Shown here one piece after another: positions 21,839 to 34,210 of a stretch of 64,000 nt of DNA (the first letter of the stretch is position 1; the number at the start of each line of letters is the position of its first letter). The notes under the pieces are model-generated. The model worked only from the letters and a program-made list of their open reading frames with translations. It had not been told where the DNA came from and did not search any database. A program made the position numbers and the translations under genes. The DNA comes from Siderastrea siderea (taxonomy: Eukaryota; Cnidaria; Anthozoa; Scleractinia; Rhizangiidae): the NCBI GenBank assembly GCA_964030785.1, contig OZ034968.1:50165230-50229229 (forward strand). Direction: 5' to 3'.

Positions 21839-22151
21839 GAAATGGTGCCGCTCACTAAATTTCGGTGGGGATAAGATCGCAGCTTGCACAATGGGAAGGT
21901 TGGATGTAATACCGTCAAACATACACGGCTTTCCTGTATTCTGATTGGCTGTATTTTCCATGGCATGGTATATGTATACAAGGGTATTTAGCAGATACCA
22001 CGCAGCTCTTAACAACCTCTAATTTCATTGGACCTTGGTATCATGCAGCTCTATTGTTTTCAGGGCTAGGGTCCATTGTTTTGTTGCTTGTTCTATTGTT
22101 TTCTCAGCAAATCAGAGAAGACCTTGTAAGAGCTGCGTACTGCCCCTTATT
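21839..22151. other. No recognisable gene
   Basis: Non-coding sequence between a MITE end and a minisatellite. Nothing supportable. Confidence 0.5.
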
Positions 22152-22315
22152 TAGGGGTATACAGGGGTATTCAAGGGTATACAAGGGTATTCAAAGGTAT
22201 TCATGGGTATTCAAGGGTATGGTGTACAAGGGTATACGAGGGTATACATGGAGTATACAAGGGGATACGGGGTGTATACAGTGTAGAAGGTATGCAAGGG
22301 TATGCAAGGTCTAGA
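22152..22315. repeat. Minisatellite with GGGTATTCAA-type unit
   Basis: About fifteen degenerate tandem copies of a 10-mer (GGGTATACAA, GGGTATTCAA and variants), drifting to AAGGTATGC at the right end. The open frame through it is a by-product of the repeat. Confidence 0.9.
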
Positions 22316-22327
22316 AATGTCAGATAC

Positions 22328-22402
22328 AGTAACTCAAACTTAACTCAATCTTAAGTCAAACTCAACTCAAACTCAACGCTAACTCAACTCAAGCTTGTAA
22401 CT
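22328..22402. repeat. AACTCAA-rich short tandem repeat
   Basis: Irregular repetition of ACTCAA/ACTCAACTC directly after the GGGTATTCAA array. Confidence 0.7.
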
Positions 22403-22726
22403 CGGTAAATAGCTGATCCCAACTGAAAGTTATGCTACGCCAAACGTGACAAAATATCAAAGATCCAAATTTATAATTCAAATCCTTCAATTCACTGTCA
22501 AGATCACTGCAATTAACATCATCTTGCTTGTTGAATATATAATGTTCTTAGAATTTAATTTCATTTTTGGTGTGTTTCCTTCCATGTCATTCGCGTTAGT
22601 ATGAAGTGCTACGTTTTCTAATTCAAGGTGTGTGTTTTATAAATCAAGAAGAGAGATGACGGCTTTTGATCAATTCTGTTTCCGAAAGGCACTGAAAACG
22701 AGTACAGAAGTTCGAACGGCTGGAAG

Positions 22727-23006
22727 ATGGCCTCCAATCCTTTTTATATTCCAAATGCAGATGAGCTTTTTGAAGCCAGGCTGCTTTCTTTTTTACAGCA
22801 GTGCAGGTACTGTTTGCACAAAAATTCCGATGGGGGGGGGGGGCATGCAGAATTTCTTGCAAGACGTCTCGAGGAATATCAACGCACTTTGCGGTTGATT
22901 TATGGTCGAGTTAGGGAGTCGGATCAAGAAAATCAACTTACTCAGGATTTGGAACGTTTAATGCAGGTAATTGGCACCAGATTACAATCACTTGCAACAC
23001 TCTACA
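22727..23006 (+). CDS. First exon of an unidentified multicopy gene family
   Basis: The frame starts ATGGCCTCCAATCC and encodes PFYIPNADELFEARLLS, an amphipathic, arginine-rich helical segment and LEEYQRTLRLIYGRVRESD. It ends at CTCTACA|GTGAGTAA, a consensus splice donor. From memory, similar N-termini occur in repetitive cnidarian and fish proteins that continue into an integrase-like core, but no such domain is present here, so I leave the function open. A G12 tract at about 22831-22842 sits inside the frame and encodes four Gly without breaking it. It is embedded in CHMP7 intron 1; no second exon was identified, so it may be an orphan. Confidence 0.45.
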
Positions 23007-23889
23007 GTGAGTAATGGGTTTGAGCGTACTCGACTGCGGAACACCATACCGCTTGTTGATTCATGTTGCTCAAGTTATTTTTATCACCATATTGTTGCGC
23101 TGCAATGCGTGGCACCACACACGTGTGCCAAACAGGCCGGGATTCTTTTGTCAAATGCACGAGGCTAAGTTGCAAGCCTTGTGAGTATATATATATTTAT
23201 AGAGTAGGTCAAACTTCAAGTTTCTACAACCACCTCCCCGAGCTTTAAATCGACAATCCAAGCCCGTAACAACATACATTAACACAGTGTCCTTGTTTCT
23301 AAGCGTTTATATTTGACTTTCATCCATTCAAAAAGCCTTAATTATCATATTCACAAAATCCTTTGTCCACAACTGAAGTGGCCATTAATATACAGCTAGC
23401 ACAGGTCCGCAACACAAACAGAGGATGGTAAGCCTGTGTGCTGACATGCCTCTAGCAAGTATATAGGGGTTGATATGCATTGTGAAATGCTTGTTGAGTC
23501 ATGACTGCAACAGTAATGAAAGCACCTGATTTGATCATATTTTCTGTTTTTCTGTTCAGTAATGCACAGATCAATTTGAAACTTCAGCACCCCCAGGCAT
23601 TAATTTGAACTTTTAAAGATTGGCTCGATCGTTTTAAATTCTTGCCCACCTGGGCCAAAATTGTGTTCAGATGCCCTACCCTTAAGTGTTGGATTTGCTT
23701 GTTAAATGCCCCTCACAAAGCGAAGCGCCATTCCACAAAGCAAGCGCCATTCCATGTTGTAACAATTTATTATACTATAAACATTTAGCAACTGAGTCCA
23801 AAATGTTATTAATTGGGACTGGGGCGACCATGGTGTGAGGACATGTATCAAATCGCTCCCGCAAAAGTTTGAATTAAAGTTTATTTTTT
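23007..23889. other. No recognisable gene; may include 5' UTR of the LINE
   Basis: Non-coding. The last ~100 bases lead directly into the ORF1 of the LINE at 23890 and may be its 5' UTR. CGCCATTCCACAAAGC is imperfectly duplicated at 23727-23755. Confidence 0.45.
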
Positions 23890-24775
23890 ATGGCTGGTAG
23901 TATAGTTTTAGCTGCAAAAAGAAAAGACAGGGGAAGTGGAAGCTCGGAAAGTGACAATTCCTCGCCAGAAGGAAAAAAAAATCTGCCAAAACAGCCCAAC
24001 GTCTGACTCTATCAGCGTCGAAGCGTTTAGTGATGAGTCCGCCACGGCACGGAATATGGAGAAAATAACAACCCAACTAGAAGCAATTTTGAGCAGGCTT
24101 GACGGCGTTGAAACGAAGTTGGGGAAGCTAGAAGGTTTATTTGAACGCCTGGAAAATGTTGAAGCAGCGGTGAGTAAGAACTGCACCGAACTAAACCTTG
24201 TGAACGAGAAAACCAAAGTGATCCAGAACAATATTGAAGAGATTGAAAAGGGAATAGCGTTTGTGAACTCCCAAATAGAAGGTTTAGAAAAGAAAGACGA
24301 CAAAAATGCACGGAGAATCAAGGAGCTGGAAGACAAGCTTCTGTACCAAGAGGTTTATAACAGAAGAGAAAATATATGCTTCTTTGGAATCCCTGAAGCA
24401 ACCCAGGGCCATGAAAACACTGCAGAGGTGTTGTATAAATTCTTCAGAGACGAGCTGAACATTTCTGATCCTAGCAATATTGAATTCCAAAGAGTCCATC
24501 GACTGGGGGAAAAATTGCAAGGCCAGTCACGACCGATTATTGCCCGCTTTTTAAGGTTCCAAGAACGAGAGCTTATTTTCAGGAACGTAAGAGAGTTGGC
24601 AGAAGCGGCAGACACAGATGTTAAAGTCTACGCGGACTTCCCAGACGAGATCAGGCATAGAAGGAAGACCCAGTGGCCTAGGATGAAAAAGGCAAGGGAA
24701 GAAGGGAAGACTGCTCTCTTCAGCAAATCTGAGCCAGATAAGTTATTTATTGATGGCGAACTGGTTCCGTTATAA
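23890..24775 (+). pseudogene. LINE ORF1 (RNA-binding chaperone)
   Basis: The product would be an RNA-binding protein that trimerises through a coiled coil. The frame opens at ATG 23890 (MAGSIVLAAKRKD) and changes frame at an A9 run near 23970; the second frame (from 23936) stays open for 279 codons to 24775. Heptad-like residues run through the middle (LEAILSRLDGVETKLGKLEG). Next comes an RRM-type core (RRENICFFGIP, FQRVHRLGE, RPIIARFLRF) and a basic C-terminal domain (PDEIRHRRKTQWPRMKKARE). Apart from the homopolymer shift it is well preserved. Confidence 0.8.
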
Positions 24776-25049
24776 ATCAACTTTGCTTGACAAACACTTC
24801 CAAGATGAACAATTTAATGTGTTTTTGTGTATACTGTCAGGGCTATGGTAATTATTTTAGTTAACTCTGTTCTTTTGTTCTGCTGCCTCTTACTTATTAT
24901 GTTCAGTGTTAACGTGTAAGCTTCCTTTGTCTTGTGTGAAATGTGTTAAAAACGTGTGACCCAAAAGACCTTGGGTAGATTATAAATTCACTTTCTTTTC
25001 ACTCTTTCACCTTTTTTTGCATTTTTGCACAGTCTTTCAATTCCATCTC

Positions 25050-28000
25050 ATGATCAATTGTTCCATTCGAGAAGAAATATGCTGATTTTAAACTTCTTTC
25101 ATTAAATGTTCGAGGGATTCGGTCTACAAAGAAAAGAAAGGCTCTTTTTATGTGGTTAAATGAACGCAAATATGACATTGTATTTCTACAAGAAACATAC
25201 AGTATGGTGGAAGTTGAAGACATCTGGAAAACACAATGGCAAGGTAAGCTCTTCTTTTCACATGGTACTAATCGTAGCTGTGGAGTAATGGTCCAGTAAG
25301 GAGTGATTTAGATTTCAAATTGAACTCTGTCAATGCCGATAATGAAGGGCGGTACTTAATAATAGAAGCTGAAGTACAAAGTTCAGCTTTCCTGCTTGTA
25401 AATATTTATGCACCTAATAAGGTGCAAGAGCAATGTGATTTTTTTGGAAACGTTAATAAGACCATTGAAAATCTTGTTGCCGATAAAGAGCACAAAATTT
25501 TTATCGGAGGTGACTTTAATGTTGCGTTCGACACCGATCTTGACTGCTCTGGTGGCAACCCGTCTAAAAAGGATTCCACAAAAAATATCAGGGATTTATG
25601 CTTAGATTTTGATGTAGTAGACATATGGAGAATAAGAAATCCTGAAACTAAACGATTTACTTGGAGGCAAAAACGTCCGCTTATTCAAAGAAGACTTGAT
25701 TATTGGTTAATAAGTGATGCTTGTCAGGAAGACATTGAAAGAACTGATATTATCTCCCCCATAAATTCTGATCATTCGGCAATTGTGCTTCATTTTAATA
25801 ATAAAAGTAAGCAAAAACACGGCCCTTCTGTTTGGAAATTTAACGCCAGCCTGGTGGAGGGTGACAACTTTATCACATTAATTAATGAGAGTATGCCAAT
25901 TTGGTTGGATGAATTCAACACAATTACCGATAAAAGGCTTTTGTGGGACTTAATTAAATATAGAATACGACAGGTTTTGATGAAATACGGCGAAGAAAAG
26001 GCGCGTAAAAAAGGGGATAAGTAACTGACATTGAGGCTTTTTTGAAAACCTGCGAAGAAAACTGTGTACTGAATACCCATCCGATGAAAACCTTCAACAA
26101 CTAGAATAGTTAAAGATAGAATATGATAATTTACATGAAAATTTAGCTCAAGGCGCAATAATTCGATCAAAAGCAACCTGGTATGAAAAAGGAGAGAAGA
26201 GCAATAAATATTTCTTAAATCTCGAATCACACAAAAAGGCAAAAAGCTCCGTCTGCAAAGTTTTTAATAAGGAGGGTACTTTAATTACTGATCCAAAAAA
26301 TGTTATGTATGAGATTGAAAAGTTCTACACGGATCTTTATAAAGACGACTCTTTGACTCCTTCAATAGACTTACTTAACTCTTTTCTTGAGAACCCTGAA
26401 ATACCCAGACTCACCGCTGATAATGCTCAAATCTGTGAAGGGAAATTCACAGTTGCCGAATGTTTTAAAAGTCTTCAATTATTTGAGAACAACAAATCGC
26501 CAGGCGAAGATGGCCTAACAGTCGAATTCTATAAGGCCTTTTGGAACATTGTTGGAAATCTGATGGTGGAGAGCCTAAATTACTCTACTTATGATCACGG
26601 AAAGTTGTCCAACTCACAGAAGTGAGCTATCATAACACTTGTTAAAAAGAAAGATAAAGACAGAAGGGATATATCAAATTGGAGGCCAATATTGCTCATA
26701 AATGTTGACGTAAAAATTGGCTCAAAAGCCATCGCAAAAAGACTAGAGGCGGTTCTCCCTAACATCATACACCATAATCAAAGTGCATATGTCAAAGACA
26801 GAACTATCTGTGATGCTGTAAGATCTATCGACGACGTTTTGGATTACACTAAAAAATTTCAAATTCAAGGAAGACTAATAGCGATTGATTTCAAAAAAGC
26901 GTTTGACTCTGTAAGTAGGGATTTCCTGTTTTGTTTCGCTTTTCGTTTTGGACCTTCGTTTATTCAATGGATTAAGACTTTAGAATAATATATCAAGTTG
27001 TGTGATGAATAAGGGTTTTGCTACTGCTCCTTTTGAAATTCAGCAAGGTGTAAGGCAGGGAGACGTGCCACTTTCCTCCTATTTGTTTATCATTGTCTTG
27101 GAGATTTTAAATATAAGTATACGAAGTAACAAAAACATCCAGGGAATAATGGTAGATGGAGAAGAAATAAAACTGCAGATTTTTGCAAATGATTTAATGG
27201 CTTTTGTCCTGAACGATATTTCTTTATTAAGATTTCTTAAGCTTCCAGAATTGTTTGGAGAGTGCTCTGGACTTAACATTAATCGTGACAAATCAGAAAT
27301 TATGTTACTTGAAAACTCCAAAAATTTGTCCCTCGACCTTAACCTTCTTAACGGTATAAAAATTAAAAAAGCTCTCAAAATCCTCGGAATCTATTTCACA
27401 TATGACAATCGAACTAAACAAAAGTTAAATTTTGATGAATTGATCGACTCTATTAAGAAAAAGTTAAAAATATGGAGGTGGAGAGACTTGACCCTTATCG
27501 TCAGAATTCAAATAGTTAAAACGTTTATTATCCCAGTATTCTTATACTGCGCGAGTATGATTTGTTTAGATAAAGAATTTGTTAATGAAGCTAATAAAAT
27601 CATTTTTAACTTTATTTGGAAAGGAAGAGACAAAGTCAAATGTCTTGCTCTTGTGAGCAAGGTCGAAGATGGCGGACTCAAAGCCTCACACCTCGACTCC
27701 ATTGTAAGAACCCAGAGAATTCTTTGTTGTAAAAGACTCACAAATAAACAACCCAGCAACTGGAAAATGATTTTACTGCGTTATTTAAAACCTGTTGGTG
27801 GCAAGTTTGTTCTATGGTGTGACTTTGATGTAAAAAAATTGCCTGTCAAACTTCCAATTTTTTATGAAGAATGTTTAAAATATTTTGCAGAATGCTCGGC
27901 AGCAAGGCAAGATATTGCAAACAACCTCACAGGTGGTGACTTTTCAAAAATTGTTCTGTGGAACAATAAAGCTATCTGCATTAATGGAGAATCAGTTTAC

Positions 28001-28856
28001 AATCATAGACTTGCAGATAAGGGTATACTTAGATTAGGAGACCTGGTCTCTGAAGATAACGAGCTCATTACAAGACATAAGCTAAGGGAATTTAATATCT
28101 CTCCGTTAGACGTATTTAAACTTGGTTGTCTAATTGATGCCCTTCCTGCAGAATGGCGTAGATTTCTAAGAACGTACAATTATAGTGATATCGAGCCCTT
28201 CAACTTACAAAATCAAACCCAGTTACAGTTAAACGGGCAAAATGTTTTAATTTCTAAAGCTGTTTCGAAGACTATTTACAAGGAACTCCGAAACATTCAT
28301 TACTCCACCTACAGCTCAACTTAAATGCAACGCTTTGTTCAAAAATGATGATGAATTGAATTGGAAGAAAATATATCGCTTACCACATCGTGTTGCTTTG
28401 GACACAAAATCGCGGGAATTTCAATATAAACTTCTCAACAGATGTCTTGCAACAAATGTCCTCCTAAGCAAAGTTGGACTAACATCATCTCCAGCCTGCT
28501 CCTTTTGCGGGAAGGCAGACGAATCTCTCGAACATATCTTTTCAACTTGCCACTATACCGAGAAGTTTTGGGGAGAAGTTACAAAATGGATGGGCCAGCA
28601 GAATATTCAAATTAAATCCTTTTCTCTGAAAGATATAATGTTAGGCACAACCGACGAAGAGGATCTGTTTATCAAGCACATTTTGTTAATTGCAAAGAAA
28701 CGTATATATTGGTGTAGATGTATTAAGGTTAAACCATCTATTATTACATTTAAGGCTCAAGTAAAGAAAATTTATCAACTTGAAACCAGGATTGCTAAAT
28801 CTAGTAATAAATGGCCAATCCATGGAAAAAAATGGGGCAAGTATATCAAGGTGTAA
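25050..28856 (+). pseudogene. LINE ORF2 (endonuclease and reverse transcriptase)
   Basis: APE-type endonuclease: LNVRGI and FLQETYS near 25105-25200, then a frame change near 25290, then GGDFNV near 25506, RRLDYWLIS and SDHSAIVL. Reverse transcriptase pieces: NNKSPGEDGLT near 26490, SNWRPILLINVD near 26675, RLIAIDFKKAFDSV near 26880, QQGVRQGDVPLS near 27045. The catalytic box reads LQIFANDLMAF near 27175-27200, with Asn where the second catalytic Asp belongs. A CSFCGKADESLEHIFSTCHY zinc site is near 28500. Stops occur near 26022, 26108, 26624, 26986 and 28322 and frame changes separate most blocks, so no functional protein is possible. Confidence 0.85.
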
Positions 28857-29202
28857 AAATCGTATAAACCTGTCCTGTACTGCGCGTAATATAAGTTATA
28901 AGTTAGATATTTCTTCTTTTTGAAAGTTGTAATTTAGAATACGAACCAGGTAAAGGGTCTGCTGTACTTGTGATATGCGTGTAGTCTTTTGTACGTGTAT
29001 GTAAATAGTAGTGTGTATTGTAAGATGTAAGAAACTACTAATATTAAATAAAAATATTAAAATACCAAAAAAAAATAGCTCTTCAAGCTCTGCAAACAGC
29101 AACTATTTTATGAATGGCAAAATCAGCCGCCTTGATTTTAAAATCTACACATTTATCATGTTGACTGGAAATTGAAGCTATAAAGTCTATAAATCGTTAA
29201 CA

Positions 29203-29369
29203 GCCATTCACTTACAGGGGTCTTTGGCTTAGAATTGGTTCATATTAAACAACTATGTGCATTTTCATACCTTCTTGTACCTTCGAAAATACTGCAAAGC
29301 TTGTTGAGCCCCTTTTTCACCAGCCATTCGCTTACAGAGGTCTTTGCCTTAAAACTGGTTCATATTAAA
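29203..29369. repeat. Direct repeat, two ~48-bp copies
   Basis: CAGCCATTCACTTACAGGGG (29203) and CAGCCATTCGCTTACAGAGG (29322) start two diverged copies 119 bp apart, each ending CATATTAAACA. Confidence 0.7.
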
Positions 29370-29379
29370 CATTTACTAC

Positions 29380-30364
29380 TTGCATTATGGTGCCGGACTA
29401 AAAAGCTATATTTTAAATTTCGCACTTTCCGTTTAAATTCCTCACCCTACCCAGGCAAAGGTCAAATTCCCCACCCCCAGAAACTTTGCATTGAATTCCC
29501 TACTCCTCGGGCAAGGAAAAACAAATGTCTGAGGTATGTCTGGAGGGGAGGGGGGGGGGATGTTGAAGATTAGAATTGATTAGCACATAACCTGAAGTTA
29601 TAGATCCCACTTTTTAGGATGACTCTATTTCTTTGTACCTCTGTTGTAACTTTAAGTGGATTTTCGTGGTGTTCTAATTGCATCTGCAAACCCTTTATTT
29701 GGCTTAGATTGACACAAGAATAGTTTTAAAGTAGAGACAGGAGATGGAAAATCATTTTAAAGCACCAACAAAAAGTGATATCTACATAAGAGCACCCCAG
29801 GTTGATAGAAGTCAATTGTGGTATTCCTTTCCAAATTCCAATTTCAAAACTTCATGAGATCTTTTTGTCTCCATTTTTTCCCCTGAAATCCTCTCTTTCC
29901 CGTTGATTTCAATTTTTGAAAGACTTTCAAACTTCACCCAGATAAGCCAATCGATTGAAGTTGTTAAGCAGAAATTTTTTTCAAACCTGTATGGGAATAT
30001 TATCCCGAGAACTGGTCTAACAAGCAAAGAGGACTTTATCTATCCAGTGTTAAAATGCTTAATAATTTCTCCGTTATTTGCAGTCTCACAATCTCCTTAG
30101 TTCTAGTATTTAATGGGACTTACTGAAGCTAAAGTGTAGAATACAATATTGAAAGTGACAAAGACTTGGGGATCTGCAACTGTACAAGCAAAAATGTAGT
30201 GCAAGCAATGGGCACAAATAAATTCAGCAAAGCCAAAATGATTATCACTGCCTCCAAAGCAGCACCTGGAATATGCCAGATCAAATGTTAGTTTAACCAG
30301 TCTATACAACACTGCTTTCCTATTACCTTGCACTTTGTTATATCGAGGCTGCACTGTAATAAGC
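29380..30364. other. No recognisable gene
   Basis: Non-coding, AT-rich. Short frames show no family motif. Confidence 0.5.
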
Positions 30365-30975
30365 TTAACCCTATTTGCCTGGGCTTTTTTTGAGTTTCTG
30401 AGCCTGGGGGGGGGGCACTTTCCCCCCCTATAGAACTTGAAAAGTATTCACGCCCTTTTGATGATACATGTACTTGGCACGTTAATAGTACGTCATTAGC
30501 TTAACAGATTGGGGTTATGACGTGTGGATTATGATGTTTCATGATGTCACAATGATGTCACAAAGCAGCCATTTTGAATTATGAGCCGCCATCTTGAATC
30601 CCGAGCATGCGGTGACACAGTTGGCAATGACGTCATAGGAAAACATATGAATTTGTTCTAAGAAACATACTTAATCAAAACAAGCACGAAAAAGTAAAGG
30701 ATTATCTTCTCTTTTCAAACGAAGGGGAAAAAACTCAAAAAAAGACTGAAAAAAGGCAAAAAAAATAGTCAAAACACCTCCTGAGTAGACGGTTGCTATG
30801 GAAACGTCAATCATCATTGATCATTGACACGTCATTGAACAGGAAAATTTTCTCTGATAGATTTCGGGAAAAGTAACGAGATTTGGTGATTATTCGTCCT
30901 GCTGTTTAAAAGTTATAGTTTGTTTAAGTCAGCGCGGGCACAGTGTGCCCCCCCTCCCAGGCTAAATAGGGTTAA
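30365..30975. mobile_element. piggyBac-like MITE, copy 1 (TTAA target)
   Basis: TTAA flanks both ends (30365-30368 and 30972-30975). Inverted ends are CCCTATTTGCCTGGG and CCCAGGCTAAATAGGG. The 603-bp interior has a G-run, several ATGACGTCA-like words and no transposase. A close relative of the same length is at 54836-55440. TTAA duplication plus CCC-starting ends is the hallmark of piggyBac superfamily derivatives. Confidence 0.85.
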
Positions 30976-31350
30976 ATAAGTAAGTAAATAAATAAATGAG
31001 TAATTTTCACTGAAATCACAGAGATGTAAGCCATGTAGAATAAATATTTGGTATCACTAGTTCTATTTATGGCCTAAGCTCACTCCATAAGGTTTATATT
31101 TTAAGCTTAATCACAAGAAAAGCTCTAGGGGCATTAAGCCTGCTGTTGTTCTCTCTGCCCTTGGGGTCCAAAATATATTACGGCCACGTAAGATACAAGC
31201 CGAAGTGGTGTAAATTTTGGTGATTTATCGTATTTTTTACGTGTTTGCAATAATAATATAAATCAAGACATGACCTGCCTAATCAACCCTGTTTTAGCGT
31301 GCGTGACGAAGAGCGTGATGACATATTTTGATCATAGCGTGACTCAGCCT

Positions 31351-31423
31351 GGCCTCGTAGCTCAGTTGGTAGAGTGACGGTGTTCTAATCAGGAGGTCGT
31401 GAGCTCAAATCCCGCTGGGGTCA
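31351..31423 (+). tRNA. tRNA-like sequence, copy 1 (probably a pseudogene)
   Basis: 73 nt with a pairable acceptor stem (GGCCTCG with TGGGGTC), A box TAGCTCAGTTGG, B box GCTCAAATC (one change from consensus) and a T5 run 6 nt downstream. The anticodon loop GTTCTAA would give TCT (Arg), but the anticodon stem pairs poorly, so decoding function is unlikely. Confidence 0.6.
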
Positions 31424-32441
31424 AAGATTTTTCTTTCATCTTGGTTCTCATTTCTAATTTCTTCTTTTAAGGCCTGTGGCCGGGGGGAAATCATGGAGGG
31501 CAGCATTGCTCACTTCTTGGCACTCATACATACACTTCACATCATAATATTACTAAGTTCATAGCAATCGCGAGTTCATGCCAGGTTTCAAACTAAAGTT
31601 CGCTAGTACATTCGTCCTTGCTCTCGTCGAAGAAAAGTTAAGTCCATTGAATTCCTTGTACTTTTCTACACAACTTTCCTTAAAGATTTTGGCGAAGCAA
31701 AGCAAAACTGCTAAAAAAAAGCTTGCATTTGACTGTTGGATTATTCAACTTGGCGAAAGCAAGGGACTTCCCCGAATCGGCTTCTGTGTTTCAGTGATGT
31801 AATGTTTACGTGCCAGGGCAAGTTAGGCGAATTCATGCCAGCTTCAAAGCTTGCTAGTACCTTCGTTCTTGCTTTCATCGAAAAGGTTTTTATGCCATTA
31901 AATCGCCAGTAATTTTCTACGCCAACTATTGTGAAAATTCTGGCGAATAAACTCTAAACGAACGAAAATTACTGGCAAGTATTGGTTTGACCAAGCGAAG
32001 GTCTGGGGCAAGTGACCACCAAAAAAAAAAAAAAACGGGTATTATTAGACCCCGCCGTTGTTGTCCCTCCCCTAGGGGGAAAATATATTACGGTCACTTA
32101 AGATACGAGCCTTAACCTGTGTAGCGAAGGACGCAATGAGTGTTTGGCTGAGCAAAAACCGGAGGTCTGGGGCAAGTGACCACCAAAAAAAACAAAAAAC
32201 AAGAAAAACCCCAGGGGTATTAACCCCGCCGTTGTTCTCTCTACCCTTGGGGTCCAAAATATATTATGGCCGCGTAAGATACAAGCCGAAGTGGTGTAAA
32301 TTTTAAAAGTTGGTGATTTATCTTATTTTTTATGTGTTAGCAATGATAAGATAAATCAGACATGACCTGCCTAATCACCCTGTTTTAGGGTGCGTGACGA
32401 AGAGCCTGATGAAATATTTTGATCATAGCGTGACTCAGCCT

Positions 32442-32514
32442 GGCCTTGTAGCTCAGTTGGTAGAGCGACAATGTTCTAATCAGGAGGTCGTGGGTTCAAA
32501 TCCCGCCGGGGTCA
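32442..32514 (+). tRNA. tRNA-like sequence, copy 2 (probably a pseudogene)
   Basis: 73 nt. Good A box TAGCTCAGTTGG and B box GGTTCAAATCC, T5 terminator just downstream. The loop is GTTCTAA as in copy 1; the anticodon stem is mismatched. Confidence 0.6.
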
Positions 32515-33463
32515 AAGATTTTTCTTTTATTTTGGTTCTCATTCCTAATTTCTTCTTTTAAGGCCTGTGGTCAGGGGGAAATTATGGAGGACAGTATTGC
32601 TCACTTCTTGGCACATACATACACTTTACACCATAATATTACTAAGTTCATAGCGATCGCGAGTTCATGCCAGATTTCAAACTAAAGCTCGCTAGTACAT
32701 TCGTCCTTGCTCTCGTCAAAGAAAAGTTAAGTCCATTGAATTCCTTGTACTTTTCTACACAATTTTCCCTACAGATTTTGGTGAAGCAAAGCAAAACTGT
32801 CAAAAAAATGCTTGCATTTGACTGTTGAATTATTCAACTTGGCGAAAGCAAGGGACTTCCCCGAATCAGCTTCTGTGTTTCAGTGATGTAATGTTTACAT
32901 GCCAGGGCAAGTTAGGCGAATTCATGCCAGCTTCAAAACTCGCTAGCACCTTCGTTCTTGCTTTCATCGAAGGGGTTTTTATGCCATTAAATCGCCAGTA
33001 ATTTTCTACACCAACTATCATGAAAATTCTGGCGAATAAACTCTAAACGAAGGAAAATTACCGGCAAGTATTGTTTTGACCGAGCGAAGGTCTGGGGCAA
33101 GTGACCACCAAAACAAAAAAACAAAAAAAACCGGGTATTACTAGACCCCTTCCTGACGGGGGGTAAAAAAAACAAACAAAAAAACGGGTATTACTAGACC
33201 CCGTCCTGACGGCGGGGTAACAAGAAAAGCCCCAGAGGCATTAACCCCGCCATTGTTCTCTCTGCCCTTGGGGTCCAAAATTTATTACGGCCACGTAAGA
33301 TACAAGCCGAAGTGGTGTAAATTTTAAAAGTTGGTGATTTATCGTATTTGTTACGTGTTTCCAATGATAATATAAATCAAGGCATGACCTGCCTAATCAC
33401 CCTGTTTTAGCGTGCATGACGAAGAGCGTGATGAAATATTTTGATCATAGCGTGACTCAGGCT

Positions 33464-33536
33464 AGCCTCGTAGCTCAGTTGGTAGAGCGATGCTGTTCTC
33501 ATCAGGAGGTCGTGGGTTCAAATCCCGGTGGGGTCA
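33464..33536 (+). tRNA. tRNA-like sequence, copy 3 (probably a pseudogene)
   Basis: Same length and boxes (TAGCTCAGTTGG, GGTTCAAATCC). The first base is A, which weakens the acceptor stem. The anticodon loop is GTTCTCA. Confidence 0.6.
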
Positions 33537-34153
33537 AAGATTTTTCTTTTATCTTTGTTCTCATTTCTAATTTCTTCTTTTAAGGCCTGGGGCCTGGGGG
33601 AACTTATGGAGGGCAGTATTGCTCACTTCTTGGCACTCATACATACACTTTACATCATAATATTACTAAGTTCATAGCGATCGCGAGTTCATGCCAGGTT
33701 TCAAACTAAAGCTCGCTAGTACATTCGTCCTTGCTCTCGTCGAAGAAAAGTTAAGTCCATTGAATTCCTTGTACTTTTCTACACAATTTTCCCTACAGAT
33801 TTTGGTGAAGCAAAGCAAAACTGTCAAAAAAATGCTTGCATTTGACTGTTGAATTATTCAACTTGGCGAAAGCAAGGGACTTCCCCGAATCGGCTTCTGT
33901 GTTTCAGTGATGTAATGTTTACGTGCCAGGGCAAGTTAGGCGAATTCATGCCAGCTTCAAAGCTCGCTAGCACCTCCATTCTTGCTTTCATCGAAGGGGT
34001 TTTTATGCCATTAAATCGCCAGTAATTTTCTACACCAACTATCATGAAAACTCTGGCGAATAAACTCGAAACGAACGAAAACTACCGGCAAGTATTGTTT
34101 TGACCGAGCGAAGGTCTGGGGCAAGTGACCACCAAAAAAAAAAACAAGAAAAG

Positions 34154-34210
34154 CGGTTGAGTGACGGTGTTCTAATCCGGAGGTCGTGGGTTCGAATCCT
34201 GCCGGGGTCA
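34154..34210 (+). tRNA. tRNA-like sequence, copy 4, 5'-truncated
   Basis: Begins inside the D arm (GTTGAGTGACGG), keeps the anticodon region TTCTAATCCGG with partial stem pairing (CGG/CCG) and a perfect B box GGTTCGAATCC. The A box is lost, so it is not expected to be transcribed on its own. Confidence 0.6.

Larger units (their letters stand above)
23890..29075 (+). mobile_element. Nearly full-length L1/Tx1-clade LINE, inactive
   Basis: Order ORF1, APE endonuclease, reverse transcriptase, C-terminal CCHC, 3' UTR, short A-rich end (AATACCAAAAAAAAA at about 29061-29075). Both frames are broken. The 5' boundary is uncertain; 23890 is the likely ORF1 start codon. It lies in the same sense as CHMP7. 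Confidence 0.85.

Noticed and set aside
22054..22314. 86-codon frame through the GGGTATTCAA minisatellite
   Set aside because: Created by the repeat unit; no other support.
23888..24615. Minus-strand Ser/Phe-rich frames opposite LINE ORF1
   Set aside because: Antisense shadows of ORF1.
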